Source of the DNA: Sympetrum striolatum
Taxonomy: Eukaryota > Arthropoda > Insecta > Odonata > Libellulidae
Assembly (NCBI GenBank): GCA_947579665.1
Contig: OX388348.1
Coordinates: 15,872,001-15,936,000, forward strand
Direction: 5' to 3'
DNA length: 64,000 bases
Positions 1-12,360 of this stretch are shown piece after piece (positions within the stretch are counted from its first letter, which is position 1; each line of letters starts with the position of its first letter). The notes beneath the pieces are model-generated. The model had not been told where the DNA came from. It was given only the letters and a program-made list of their open reading frames with translations, and did no database searches. Position numbers and translations under genes: made by a program.

Positions 1-1383
1 CATTAATTATGAAGGATGTAGGAATTTTTACAAAAGCGTAAGGGAAAACCTTTCACATTTTGTTGCTTCTGTCTTTTATCAATACTTGTCCATTCCGTTC
101 TTTTAATATGTTTAAACCTATAGTATTATTATTATTCATTTATTCATTTAATTTTAGCATCCATAGGACACAACCATTATGAGTGGTTAAGGAGGTTGTA
201 TGAAACAGTAAAGCAGATGTAAAATCAATTTTATTCATCAAAAGATGCAAAATAACATCAGCTGTCGACGCACCTTCATAAAAAACAATGAATTGAAAGT
301 TTAAGTTTTAATATCCCTACATGTTATCGCTTAGCTTTCTTTAGTGAAATAGCATGAGGTAGATTATCCACATGGAAACAAAATGCAGTTTTAAATACTG
401 CCACTGAAAGATACTTGCATACTTAATCCAAATGCATAAAAAAGAAAATTATAAATTAAAATGAAAAGTAGAGCACGGTTTTAATTCCTATTTTCTTTGA
501 TTACGAGCTGTGCTATCTCGAATGTGTTTCCCAAGACAATCAGAGGATGCGGTGACGTAAGAGACAGACCTGGGTAACCGAGTCTGATAACATTAATCCA
601 CTGAGCAATTCCAAAAATCCATTTTAAGCCTGTATCCCCACCTATTGCATTAATGTATTACTTAGAATCATTGGACATTTAAACATTCATATTATTTCTT
701 CTAATTTGCATAAACCATTAGTAAGTATTAAAACTACTATTTTAACTTTAAACTGCCTCTCTATTAATAGCATTCAAACTTAAATCCTAAGTAAATCACG
801 ACCTCTTTAAAACCCGATCTACATTTGAGAGAGAGGAAGGAGTCGTATTCAAATTAGGAGTAATGGAAGTTGATGACGGAAGTCATTCCTCGAAAGCTTT
901 CCTGGATATAAAGTTTGGGATGATTCATGGCTCGAATGCAATTTTTGCCTAAACTTGAAACCTAAACTCATCGCTTGAAATAGTGAAGCGCCACAATTCC
1001 GCTGGCGTCGGTTTAATACCCAGAGATGTCGACTTTAATAAGGCTAAAACTGACCCTAAATCGTCTTCCATAAATGCTTTTTAAAATTTTTAACGGTTCA
1101 TTTTTTTAACGGTGATTGATATTGAAACGCTTCTCGGTGATCAAGCCCATTTGCAGCACATTTTGCAAAAGTGCTCATTCCCTCAAAAATCAATCTTAAG
1201 TGTACTTGGACATGGTCTAAAATTATCCACCTCTTTAATTTCGCTGAAGTTAAATCCTATCCTAGTAAAATATTATTAGGAAACATTAGTCATATTTCAT
1301 AATGTCCCTTGAAAGAATATTTTAAAGTTAGTACGAAATTTGACTTAGCACGAGGAAGCGGAAATTTAAATTCAAAATTTAAA
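1..1383. other. AT-rich non-coding DNA, nothing recognised
   Basis: No open frame of useful length and no repeat that I recognise. Only ordinary homopolymer runs and short AT-rich words are visible. Confidence 0.6.
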
Positions 1384-1475
1384 ATGAGTAAATTATAGCG
1401 ACATAGCTAAGAATCGAACCCAGGTCTCCCGTTTTCGGGTAGGTATTCTAACCACAAAGCTAATAGTCAATTAGT
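1384..1475 (-). repeat. tRNA-like SINE fragment, inverted relative to its neighbours
   Basis: Read on the minus strand, this segment has a D-arm/A-box-like stretch (TTTGTGGTTAGAATACC) followed by GACCTGGGTTCGATTC. The latter fits a T-arm/B-box (consensus GGTTCGANTCC, plus-strand complement at 1411-1420). The order and spacing are those of a tRNA-derived SINE head. It is not a tRNA gene because I cannot close an acceptor stem around it. The same layout appears in the opposite direction just downstream. Confidence 0.55.
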
Positions 1476-1498
1476 TCAAATCTAGATATATAGTCTAT

Positions 1499-1826
1499 CT
1501 AGTCAATAGCTAGAATACCAGCACTATACGAATAAATTCATCATTGTAATTTAGTGAATAGATATATGTATATATCCGGAAAGTGAAAGACCTTGGTTCA
1601 AGTATCACTCATGTCCTATTTTTCACTTTTCTTTAAAGTCATATTTTAGTAATCAGTCCAGGTATTCCAACCACTAAACTAATTGACTATTATTTTAATG
1701 ATTGGAATACCTGCAATGTATGAATAGATGCAGCACATCTATCCGGAAAGTGGAAAACTTGGGTTCGATTCCCATTCATATCCTATTTTCACTTTAATTT
1801 TGAGTCATATTTTAGTAATCAGTCCA
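1499..1826 (+). repeat. two tandem units (period 166 bp) with tRNA B-box-like motifs
   Basis: Two diverged direct copies lie 166 bp apart. A 24-base stretch beginning AGTCATATTTTAG is identical at 1637-1660 and 1803-1826. Each copy has GAATACC(A/T)GC, then ATCCGGAAAGTG, then a B-box-like motif: TTGGTTCAAG at 1593-1602 in the first and a perfect GGTTCGATTCC at 1762-1772 in the second. A short inverted repeat, GGTATTCCAA/TTGGAATACC, at about 1661-1711 lies between the copies. I infer a tRNA-derived SINE or satellite-like unit. The family is not identified. Confidence 0.6.
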
Positions 1827-3199
1827 CTATTTGGAAATTTAATTGACTGAAAATGTTACGAAATAATAAAAAATTGATACATAATCTACGTTTTATCCTA
1901 GACTAATAAAATGTTATGAAAAAAATATTGTTCAAAACTTAAGTGCTCACTTAATGGTATCAAATCCCGAAGGCAAATTTCAGCCTTCAATTGGCAATTT
2001 TCAACTCCAAACTAGCGAAAATTATCAGAAAAAAATAGGCAAATTATTTTCTTTACCTTTGATTCTTCTAGAAAAAGATCCTATTTAGTATATGAATAAA
2101 TCATCCCAGAAGCCATGTAGGCCATGAGTGGGCTAAATTTGCGAATTTAACTCGAGGGCCAAATGTGATAAAGTTGAGAGGGCGTTACTATCTGCAATAA
2201 ATATACATTTTTAAACATTCTCGCTGTTCATTATAGACGGTTAGCTCCCGTACAAAAAGAGGAGTATCATCAAATTCGATGATGACTGCCTTATAGCAAA
2301 TCTAGTCCCCAATAAGAATTGAGAAAAAAAACAAAATAGCTTCTCAGTTACTTTTCCTATGCCTAGAGCTAGGAGAAACCGGCCCACTCAAAAAATACCT
2401 ATGCTAATTTCACATCAAGCCGCTCTCAACTATAATAGTCCCGCAATTAAAGGTTTCCCATAATTTGACCTACAATTAACACAGCCGCTTCAGGCGGCAA
2501 ACCATATTCCGTTTTTAATTTGCACGAAGAAGAATTAATCTATTTTAGCATGGTGACTTGAATATAATATTATTGTAAATGAGGTTTAAAATTTCCCTTC
2601 AACTATAGGTCACAATCGTTATTTTTACAATAACCAAATAAAATAAAATAGATTTCTGAACATTCAGTTGTAATACTCATTTTGTGAAAGTATTGTTATA
2701 GCCACTTATGTCTAGTAAGGCAGTTTGATAACATTGATGGATCAATTGGATATATCACAATGAAATATTGAATAACTCTTTAATGTTCTTTGGTCAATAA
2801 TGCGCTTAAAGCACTCTTTAACGAAACAACTGTTTGGCTTACATGAATTTTGCCTCATTCATCACTATATTTTCACTAAAATTATTAATTTAAATTTATT
2901 TTTATTTCTAAAAGGAAAACGACGGCATTAATGGACATTGACTGAATGACTTCCTTCAGAAAAATCCCTAATTTTATCCCGAATTGTAATTCCCTACTTC
3001 TTATTGTAATAAAATTATATACAGCCTCAGTCAGAGAAGTCTATTATAGGCGTAAATCATGATTCACGATTTCAAATTCAGTTTTTCATCTTCTGTGCAT
3101 TATTTTTCATACAAAACTAAGGGGTCATACTATTCTCTATCAATTTAAAATATTATATTTTTCTTATCTTTATCAGAAATTGAAAATATATCGGAAATA
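1827..3199. other. AT-rich non-coding DNA, nothing recognised
   Basis: No supportable gene or repeat. A slightly GC-richer stretch at 2100-2470 contains GAGTGGGC and GAGAGGGCG words whose complements recur at about 2380-2430. Their order is not that of a nested inverted repeat. Confidence 0.5.
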
Positions 3200-3540
3200 A
3201 ATTTACCGGTCTTCACCTATGCAAGTGAAACTTGTTTGTTAAAAAAGTAATAACGCAGAAACTCTTGAAGCAATGCTTGGAATCATGTGAGGAAACAGAG
3301 AACGCAACACCTAAGTGAGGATGATTATTGGAGTGACAAACATCATAGATAAGGTGAGATCACTGAAATGGATGTGGGTAGACCTAATAGCGAGGAGAAA
3401 CGACAAACGTTAGTCATCAGCACTTCTCAACTAGGCAACTAGAGATTTAAGAGGCCAAGATCGAGACCAAAGGACCGATGGAACAGAGATATCATCAAAC
3501 GCTCATTAGAGAGAGTTGGGGAATACTTGGGACCGTAAAA
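3200..3540 (+). pseudogene. decayed non-LTR retrotransposon (LINE) reverse-transcriptase C-terminal remnant
   Basis: Translation gives fragments typical of the C-terminal part of LINE endonuclease/reverse-transcriptase polyproteins: LPVFTYASETC from 3200, then after a frameshift AMLGIM, GVTNIIDKVRSLKWMWV and ARRNDKR (3270-3410), then SSALLN and RDLRG. The order matches the family: 'LPVLTYGSETW', 'AMLGISLRDRIRN', 'IARLKWQWAGHIARR', 'W..LLEWRPR'. It is interrupted by several stops (for example at 3312 and 3411) and the frameshift between 3241 and 3270, so it is dead. The 5' part of the element is absent. Clade (Jockey, RTE or CR1-like) cannot be fixed from this fragment. Confidence 0.75.
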
Positions 3541-4320
3541 GGCTAATGAGGGGTCAAAGAATGGAACGTTTCCTAAAGAAGTTTTCAAACCCTTACCAAA
3601 AATAGAAAGGAGTTGAAAAGTAGATGCTGTAGTTTATGCAATTAAGTGGATTCATTATTGTCATGTATTGCATCATTTGGATATTTTTAAACGTGACGAT
3701 GTAAAAACGACGAAGTGACATTTTAGACTAAAAAGTAATATTATAAACTGTGAAATGTAGTTTTTGTGATTAGGATAGATGAGGATATATGTTGAGTACA
3801 TGTTTTGGAGGGGTGCAGTGGAGATGTATGTAAATTAGGTCTTCTTGTAGTGTTACGGCGTTCAAGTACTGCCTCTGATTAGTGTTGTTATTTTTGGAAT
3901 ATTTGTTTGCATGTAACGTCTGGTGTGAGGGTTTGGGGTTTGAATTAAGTTGTTCATAGGCAATTATTGTAGCTGCCACCAGAATAAATTTTACTTGCAG
4001 CATACATAATGATATAATACATAAATAAATAAATATGCATATAAATTCCGCTTCGCGGAAAAAAAAATATATATATAAAATGTATACATATATATATATT
4101 TTTTCCTCGAATCACTTAATATATCGTCGATAGCATTTAATACTAAGCCACCGGGTGTGGAGCTTATCTCAAGCATAACTTCCAATCCGAAAAAAACCTT
4201 TCCACTAAAATTTTCACCATGCTCCCTCTCGCCCCAGAGGAGTTGATTTAAGATATTCATAAGACGGTCCTCCAGTCAGCACACATGTAACATATCAGTA
4301 CGGATCACGTTTCGTTGTAA
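3541..4320. other. AT-rich DNA with a hairpin and a TA-rich stretch
   Basis: A short perfect hairpin, TTCCGCTTCGCGGAA, lies at 4046-4060. It is followed by an A-run and TA-dinucleotide stretches to about 4101. Short open frames here (3770-4003 and 3991-4260, minus) are low-complexity AT translations with no recognisable motif. Confidence 0.5.
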
Positions 4321-4930
4321 ATAAGGAAGGCAATTTATTAACCCCGTATCGGCACCGGAGGTCACCGGACCGCCTTCAACTTCACCGCACCTCCCTAACC
4401 CTCGGAGTTCCCCGTGACCAACCACTATTTATTTTGGTCTTTCTCGGCATTCCGCTGATAACTTAAAGGCGACCTTCCTCCTCCTTGCGGCCTGGGGACG
4501 GCCTGCCTTGCGGTCGGCGGAGGTGGCCCGCCCGCACCAGGCCGTTGCCCTTGACAGCCGAAAAATCCGACCTTGAGATGATGCAGGAGGAGGGGATTCA
4601 TCTCGGAAGATCGTCGACGCACCCAAGTGCGCGAATTATTTCGAGGTGATGCAGAGGGTCATCGGCGGGTGCAAGAGTTGGAATGGAAGGCGTGCCTGCT
4701 GCGTTCGTTTTATTACTCGCAGTAAAAGAGCGCTCTCGGAAATACTGCTTTCGAGAAACCAAAAAGTAGAATTTCTCATCACGACGAAGGCTTTTCGTGG
4801 CTTTTTAACGGAATTACCCTCGGAAAAGACGCTCCTAAGCGATTTGAGCATGAAAGATGGGAAGCATGCGTGGCATTTTTCCACGATTTACGGATGTTAT
4901 TCAATTTTGAGCAGATGCGGTAGGTAGGGC
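4320..4930. other. GC-richer island, function unknown
   Basis: Local GC is clearly higher than in the flanks and CpG dinucleotides are common. Short overlapping frames exist on both strands, which is expected where stop codons are rarer. None shows a domain, a convincing start context or flanking splice sites. It could be a regulatory element or an unrecognised exon. Confidence 0.4.
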
Positions 4931-5364
4931 GTCTTCCTCGAAAGGTTGCACTCTAAAGTGTTACCTAACTAGGCACGGTATACTCCCCTTGCGCAGGTGA
5001 ATACTCAGTTGTCAGTCGTAGTTCAATCCAGACCAATCATAGCCGATTCGTAGCGGCTAAGTATGTAGTTTGGTATTTTTTTTATGTATTCCAACCTCAG
5101 AACTAAACTATTTAATTATCGTAGTTTTTTATTTTCATTTGGTGGATATAATATTGATGTGCAAGCGATTAAATTAAATTCTTTTAGCATTTCGTTTAGC
5201 TTTTATTTCAGTTCGCTTTCTATCTAACGGGAGAAATCTCAATATTTTTGCTATCTAAACAAGCAAATGTCAACATCAAAAATAACCATCAACGAACTTA
5301 CATATTTACATATTTTCGGTATTATTGTTTTAAAAAATGTGTATGTATAAGACTAAATTAGCAA
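4931..5364. other. AT-rich non-coding DNA, nothing recognised
   Basis: No gene or repeat is supported. CAGGTGAATACTCAGTTGTC near 4995 resembles CAGGTGAGTACTCTGGGTTG near 5585, a possible short duplication. Confidence 0.4.
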
Positions 5365-5970
5365 TTTTCAGCTAACGTTATAGATATAAGTTACCGTCGA
5401 AGATGCTTTTCCTATGCTGTGCTTGATGCCGAATAACGTTAAATTTTCTATTATGTAAGAAATAAATTTGCCAAACAAAAATCAGTCATAGCTGCAAAAC
5501 GATCGAATCTCAGATGACAATGTACACATTCTAAAATCTCTTCTGTGAAAGAAAATCAAGTCCAATTTCTGAAACCTAAAACTGCAGGTGAGTACTCTGG
5601 GTTGTCACGCCATATAATATATGTGCAAGGTGCGTATAGTGTGTAATGTAATAGTGTAGTGTAATACAAAAGTATTTACAGCCGTTTTATTTCACTTATC
5701 TATTAAGGGTTCCCTTTTTTCATTAATAACCGCCTAGATAAATATAATGAACTAATGTCATGCATTGGCATTTCACGGAATTAAAGACATTGCAAATATA
5801 CAGGTGACGCTATCAAAATAAGATACCGTTGAAAATGTTTGTTTATGCTGGGCTGGGTGATGAATATCATTACGGTCTCTATTACATAAGAAAGAAAAAT
5901 CAGCTAAAACTGCAAACTGTACAACAACTTTTGCAAAAGAAAAATTAAATTTTATTGCTTAAACCGAAAA
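5365..5970. repeat. diverged direct duplication, offset about 430 bp
   Basis: About 200 bases from 5370 align with about 170 bases from 5800. The shared order is CAGCTAACGTTAT / CAGGTGACGCTAT, TAAGTTACCGTCGAAGATG / TAAGATACCGTTGAAAATG, TATGCTGTGCTTG / TATGCTGGGCTGG, then a TTATGTAAGAAA-like word, AAAAATCAG and CTGCAAA. Divergence is substantial, with indels. No coding frame runs through either copy. Confidence 0.45.
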
Positions 5971-8900
5971 TTATACGCTTTTATTCAAATAAAGATTTAA
6001 CTATGTTATAGGAATGATTAACAGAAATTTTCTGGTTCAACTTTCAACTGGTCGTAATAAGATTTCGTTTTGTCAATGCTCATGAAACACGTAAATCAAG
6101 AGAAGTTAAATACTATTAATAATGTTAAAATTCAATATAATTCAAATCTTAAATATTTCAATCTTATCCAATACGGAAATCCTTAAGAAAACAAAAATGT
6201 TTAATACAGGATAAGATTAGTAAATTTAACACCGCAAATTAATGACAAAATTTTCCAACCACCTCCTGTCATCGATCTAAAAATGGGATTGTAGCATTCA
6301 ACGCAAACATTATTAGAGGAAAAATAATAATGAAAATCAATAAACTTAAAAAATAATTTTTATAGGAGAATCGGTGTCAACTTTGATCTAGCTGTGATTG
6401 AATACAATCTGTAAACCTAGGCATTGCAAAAAGTGAAATAATGCTGCTTAAAACCGAGCCCCATACCTTCGTATTTGTCAAGCTGGAGGAATTCTCATTT
6501 TTGTAGAGACGAAAACAATTTCCTTCTCATCGAGGAAGAAAACGATACGCCTTTCCTTGGACCGTTACCTAACAAATGCTAACGTATTCAACTAGTTTTT
6601 GCGATGAATTCTCCTGCGGTTTTCCTTGTTCCAGAGATTCATTTGAAACTCGTTCAAAGTTTTTCGCTACGAAAGTTTAACATCTTTTCATTCCTTTATT
6701 TCTCGCACTCATTTCTCCGCCTGTCTCATTCAGTGAATACATAATCTCGATAATATAGCAGCATGTCTCTGAAGTAATTTCCCAGGTGCGAACAGAAACA
6801 AAACCGAAAGCGTATAGCGGGATTTTACTCGCAGAGATAATCTGAGATTCTATGGAATAATCCATAAAAAAACACGTAGGAACATTTTAAAAAATCCAGG
6901 AATATATTCATCGGAGTACGAGCCACTGTGAAGTGTTGATATTTTATTAAGAGAATGAGGCTCCTGGTAAAATGGTTCTATTCAAAGAAATACTTGAGGA
7001 AATCTTCCATCTTTCCATTAATTCTTGAAAAAGAAGTGATATATTCTTGGAAACCTAAAATATTGCATGGAACCGCAGTCGAAGACAAATTATTTTTGAG
7101 CAATCTCAAAATACATATCTTTTATAAGCGGATTGCATTCTGCCTCATTACTTACTGGTAGACTGAAATAGGTACATTGTACACTAGAATTTTTTTAACC
7201 TTTTCTGTAGGCTACATAATAATCGCTAGAATGTGTAGTATTTCCCTTATTCCTGGAGGTTGGGAAGAGGCAGCCGTTTGGCGTCATCTCCCACAAGTTA
7301 AATAACATCCAAGTCAAATTAAGTCAATTCGTAAAAAAACAATAGATAGAATTGCCTGTCTCTAACAGAGTTACAGAATATCCCTGCATTCATACCCTCA
7401 GATACTAAACTATCCATAAAAGCGTGGTTTAATTTAGAATGAGAATAAGCTATAAATATTATAAAACTATAAGCGATACGTCCTCGTAAATCGAGTAAAG
7501 TAAATGTGAATAATTATCACTAAGAGAGATTTATCAAAGAAAACAAGCAGTTCTGTACTATTTTATATCCCATTGTTCGAAATAGTTAAATATATAAAAA
7601 TCAAATAATAGGCTATAATCTTTAATATTGAATCTTTACTCACTTACATCATTGCTTGGATAACTCCGTGAAAAGGAAATGTACATTTTGCAAACTTGAA
7701 CCGAAAGACAAAAATAAACAATATCAAATAACGTCCTTGGTTAAACTTCTTCGAAAGAGTTAATATCAGTTATTTCATACCATATTTTTTATGTAATGGA
7801 TGACAGTTTAATGCCAAATATTCTTTCAGAAAAGTCGGGCTTTTAGCATCGATGGCTTAAAAGCCAGAATAATTCCCCTGCTCTGCAGATGCAGAAAAAT
7901 CTCTGCCTGTGAAAGAAACCCGTTGAAGTCTCCCAAGAGGAGGAAATACTGGAACCAAATACAGCATGCCACTCCATCTAACGTTCAAGCCATAAACCTC
8001 TCCTCAGCTTCACCACAACTCTTGACCGAACTTAAGTTCACACGAAAAAACAGCGGCTGAGATAATTAATAGGCTAAAAATTATGTTAAATTGTTGTTTC
8101 ACGAAAACTCGATCATAAATGGATGAGATTCAATGTAAGCTGAGGAGTAAATTCACAAATATTTGATTATATATGAAATCATGAAGGTCTACTAATTAAT
8201 AAATGCTTACATTAGTATGAATCTAAGAATTATGAAAGAAAAAATCAATTTTGCTAGTAAAATTTAGGGTATCATCCGAGGTACTGGTATTCAAGCTGTA
8301 GCAATTTGATTGTATCAAACAAAATCTAAAAATTTGAACGAAAATTCCTATAAGCACCAAACTATCTTATTGGCAAAAATTATAATATTACTCTCCGTCT
8401 TCTAAAACAACATATACATAGGTTTCATTAATGAAATTAAATTAAGATAAACAAAATATACGTAACATTTCATTGGAGTGTCGTTGCGTGTTAAAGAAGG
8501 AAAACGAAAAGCATGATTGACAATTTCTTCCCTTGGATCAAAGATATGATGTAAATGGTTTCTGGTGTGAGTGGACGTAATTTCTTCAAATTCAATCTCA
8601 AACAATATTCATAATGTCGAACGGTTTATTGTTTCATTCAGTAATGAAATGCTATTATATACGTAAAATGTAGTTAAAGCATACAAGCATAGAAAACTTG
8701 AAATAAAAGAGCAACCTGATATCACTCACGTGCGGCATTTTAATGTTTATTAGTTTCCTACCTCTAATAAAGTTTTACTCCGCGAAGATTTAATGAAGCA
8801 GTTATATTTTATCCAGAATGACTAAAAATGAATGAATAAAAACAACAATTATACAAAAAAACTATTGAAATAAATTTCTACATCAATAAAGAAACTTGAA

Positions 8901-11219
8901 AAAACTACCAGCAATTAAGTAACCTTATAGGTAATGTATGCAAACGAATGGAAATGAAAATCTCGTAATCTATCCATAGGAAGATTTCAATGTTGAGTTC
9001 TACTAGTAGGACCTTGTGTATTGCCCTTTGCATTTTGTCTCTTGGCCTATCTCTAATACAATAAAAACTGGACTTAACTTTAATCCAAGTTAATGAGGTA
9101 CTTCACAGGCGTACTAAAAGCCACATCAGCAAAAAACAAAACCACAGACTCGGAGGTCAAGGAGAAGAGTTAACCGCAGAGAGTCCCTACACCAAAAAAT
9201 AAGAATCTTCATGGCCACAGCTCTGCAGGTCTGCCTTCTCATATAAGTTTCTTGACATATTCATGATATATGCTATAACATTTAGAGATAACGAATCACA
9301 TTTAAGGCAGATATATTGCAAAAATCTATACATTCATAATGCACTGAGTTATTAATGTAATACTTGCTTGGTCTTGTACTTTTCCAGCATTCGATTCATT
9401 GAAATTATTTTATGGTATGGGAATTGCATTCCTAACTACAATTTACTGAAAAAAACAGTGAATCCTTGAACTATTAAGTACCTACATATTTCAAATAAAA
9501 ATCAAAAAATATGATAATATAAGTTTCACACTTATTATTCAGAAAATAGGAGAAATTTATGTGTAAAAAATAAAAGTTTAAAACTTATTAATGAGTCAAT
9601 AGTGGCATTTAATATGTTATGTACTATTAAAAAGTTGCAATATGAGACAGAAAAATAAGCTAAATCAATTTTTACAAATTAAATTGCAAACTTTGTAGAA
9701 CTCAAAATTTATCTGTTGATAAACTTGATACCGTTTTAAACCGATCGCCAAATTTAATTATGTAAGTTGAAGTTACGGTTAATTAATTCACCATACTCCC
9801 TCATAAGTTTTCACAAATACATTGCGAAAAGACTTCATATTTACTAAAGGTGCATCCGATCATTGGACACGAGAGCATATTACCGTGTAACAGTCGATTT
9901 GTTTCAATCACAATGAATATTTACCAGCAAAAATATTAAAGCCGGAATGCGAAAAATTCTATTCGATACCTAAAGTAAAATATCAAGTCATAAAATTAGG
10001 CCTTAAGACACTGGTGGTATCTTTAATGTGACCTTCGAAGTAACAACTTTAAAGTGTAACTCAAGAAAAATGAACCACAAAGATGCCGAAAGAGAAAATT
10101 CTGCCTTAGGAAGTCGTGCCTGAGCATCGTGATTGAGCAGCTGAAAATTCAGTTCTTGTCGTGTTTCACTACTTTCATGGGCTTCATAAATGCCAGGTTT
10201 CCATTGCCTTAGGAAACCGAAAATATTTCGCTTCCTTTGGGGCTCGCTCCGAGGAGTTATAAAACGATCATTCAGGTGTCTGCGTGCGTATGTTTGCCGG
10301 TTTATGTCTCTGGTAGCCTTCATCTTCAAATTAATTCAGCAGTGTTTACGATTTTAGGAGTTATACACAATTACGCAAGCAGAAATAATAATAGAGACGC
10401 ACACATGCTTTTGTTTGATTATTTTACAACTCAATGGATTTCTATTGATGAGTGAACATTTCAACTTATGAAACTCCTACATTTTTATAGATATTATAGA
10501 CATGCTTCCCATTCCGATTTGATGATTATCTTTTATGTTTGCGGGAAGAGTAAAAATTATTCTAAGAGAACTGAGTGCGAAAAATGGAAACATTTGAGCC
10601 CGTTATAAATGTATTAAAACGCTGAATACTCTTCAAATAAATGGTGAGTTTCATCCGAGGACTTCATTCCCAAAAAACGAAAAAGGCAAAAAAGAAAGCA
10701 AATATCGTGTCTTTGTTTTCTCTCCTAAAAAAAATGCAAATTACTCGAAAATTAATTTTGTGAGCCAGCGACTAGGAATTCGTTTCCTCAGCAATCACTT
10801 CGTGGGAATTCATACTACCTCATATAATCGCAAGAAAACTCAACCAATCATGCCTCTACAACTTTAACTGACTAACTTTTCCATCTCGCTACCATATAAA
10901 ATATTACAATATTTACGCCAACAATTAGTGCTACTAATTTTTTTCACAAATACAGCAAAAAGTAACTGTAAGAGAATAATTATTTGAATGAATATACGCG
11001 TGCTCCTAAGTTTCTCTTCGAGGCATATTTAAGAGAGCTATCATGTTCTCCTTGACGTTACATAACTTGGATATTATCGAAGCAAACAATAGAATTTTAC
11101 CTGAAGCATACCAATTTATTCCGTGCATTATCTTGGTGGTAAATACAGCAATATAATCACGCTTCCGTTAAATTATAAAATTATTACGTAAAAATACATT
11201 TATTCCTCCAACCCTCCCA
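5971..11219. other. AT-rich non-coding DNA, nothing recognised
   Basis: Five kilobases with no supportable gene and no repeat I could name. The short open frames (for example 6955-7161 plus, 8402-8605 minus, 10003-10329 minus) carry no recognisable motif and are near chance length. Confidence 0.5.
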
Positions 11220-11849
11220 TCGATATCTGATTCCCTGCCTCGACCCGTGTCTCATTCACTCAGGAGCCACGCACGTGATCAGAGCATCCACGGAATGATA
11301 TTTGGCGGGAATCCATCTCTCGGAGATGAAATTGAGCATTCCCCGTAGGATCTCCCGAGGTGCCTCCAATTGAGTCAACGTCGAACGCCCCCACGCGGCG
11401 TTCATTAGTACCGATCGAGGCGTGCGAGAGATTTAATGCTTTGCTGCGATGCGCAGAAATGAAAGCGGAGTTACGGTGGGCATCAACTCGACTCCGGCGG
11501 TTGCGTGGCACCTGCCAACCCGACCGCCCTTCTTCGATTCCTCCGGAGGAATTCCTGCCCTCGTCTCTGTCTTTCCCTCCGCCGAAGGCTCCGATTCCTC
11601 GGTCTCCCCCGCGACCGGGCGCCACTCGACCACCGTTACTCCACCCACGGACGATTCTTCACGGCTCGACGCCCTCCCCAGCGATGCGGCGAGTGGACGG
11701 ACGCGTGCTCCTCTCTTAGGGGGAGGGGTAATCAGAGAAGTGAGGAGATGCAGAGAGATTGGGAGAGTAAAGGATATATTGGAGGAAAATCTGAGCCCAG
11801 GATGTGTTCATCTACAACGAGAATTAGAATGAAGCGTGCGGCCGTTCTA
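11220..11849. other. GC-richer island with overlapping open frames on both strands
   Basis: Base composition rises sharply and stop codons thin out, giving at least five overlapping frames of 70-128 codons on both strands. Translations are Pro/Arg/Ser-rich or Gly-rich and show no known domain. The overlap suggests composition rather than coding. The island ends at the boundary of the purine-rich minisatellite that follows. Confidence 0.45.
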
Positions 11850-12360
11850 GGTATCACCCAAAATCAGAGAATAGAACCAGAACTAAACTGAAAGTGAAAA
11901 CCGAAATGTTAAACCGGGAATAGAAACCGAAAAATTAAACCGGGAATGAAAACCGAAAGCCTAAGACTTAAGTTAAGAGGAAATGACCGATACTTCTTGG
12001 TGTCACCCAAAATCAGAGAATAGAAGCAAATTTAAACTGAAAATCAAAACCGAAAACTGAAATTGGAAACCTTAACCGGAATCCAATAACCAAAATCGGA
12101 TACATAAACCAAAAATGAAACCGGAATTGGAAACTAAAAACCTTAATCGTAAATGAAAACGGAAATCCCAAACCAGAAATTGAAATTAGAAGCCTAAACC
12201 GGAATTACGAACTGAAATAAATAAGTAGAAAACGGAAACCGAAAACCGAAACCCTAATCAACAAACTAGAAAAAAACTTAATTTTTTCCTAAAATGAAAA
12301 CCAGCCTGAATCGAAAATATTAAAGATTTAAACTGGAACCTGAAACCGTATTTTTTTCAC
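11850..12360 (+). repeat. degenerate purine-rich minisatellite built on AAACCG(A/G)AA
   Basis: About 500 bases are a loose tandem of 10-14-base units such as AAAACCGAAA, AAACCGGGAATAGA and AAACCGGAATTGG, with variable spacing. A longer period is superimposed: GGTATCACCCAAAATCAGAG at 11850 recurs as GGTGTCACCCAAAATCAGAG at 11999, 149 bp away, each followed by AATAGAA and AAACTGAAA. The strand bias is strong (purines plus CC on the plus strand). No coding frame crosses it. Confidence 0.7.

Noticed and set aside
2118..2432. Inverted repeat from GAGTGGGC and GAGAGGGCG words
   Set aside because: The complementary words are in the wrong order for a nested inverted repeat and the arms are too short.
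4425..4927. Open frames of 65-93 codons including one on the plus strand at 4646
   Set aside because: Overlapping on both strands, no motif, no gene structure.
5585..5594. Splice-donor consensus CAGGTGAGTA as evidence of an exon
   Set aside because: No open frame or conserved coding sequence lies upstream, and such words occur by chance.
9059..9077. 19-base word CAATAAAAACTGGACTTAA also at 16756-16774
   Set aside because: Similarity does not extend beyond the word, so chance or a shared AT-rich repeat fragment is as likely.
11260..11891. Cluster of open frames of 71-128 codons on both strands
   Set aside because: Several frames overlap the same GC-richer bases on both strands, with biased residues and no domain. 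Reduced stop frequency explains them.
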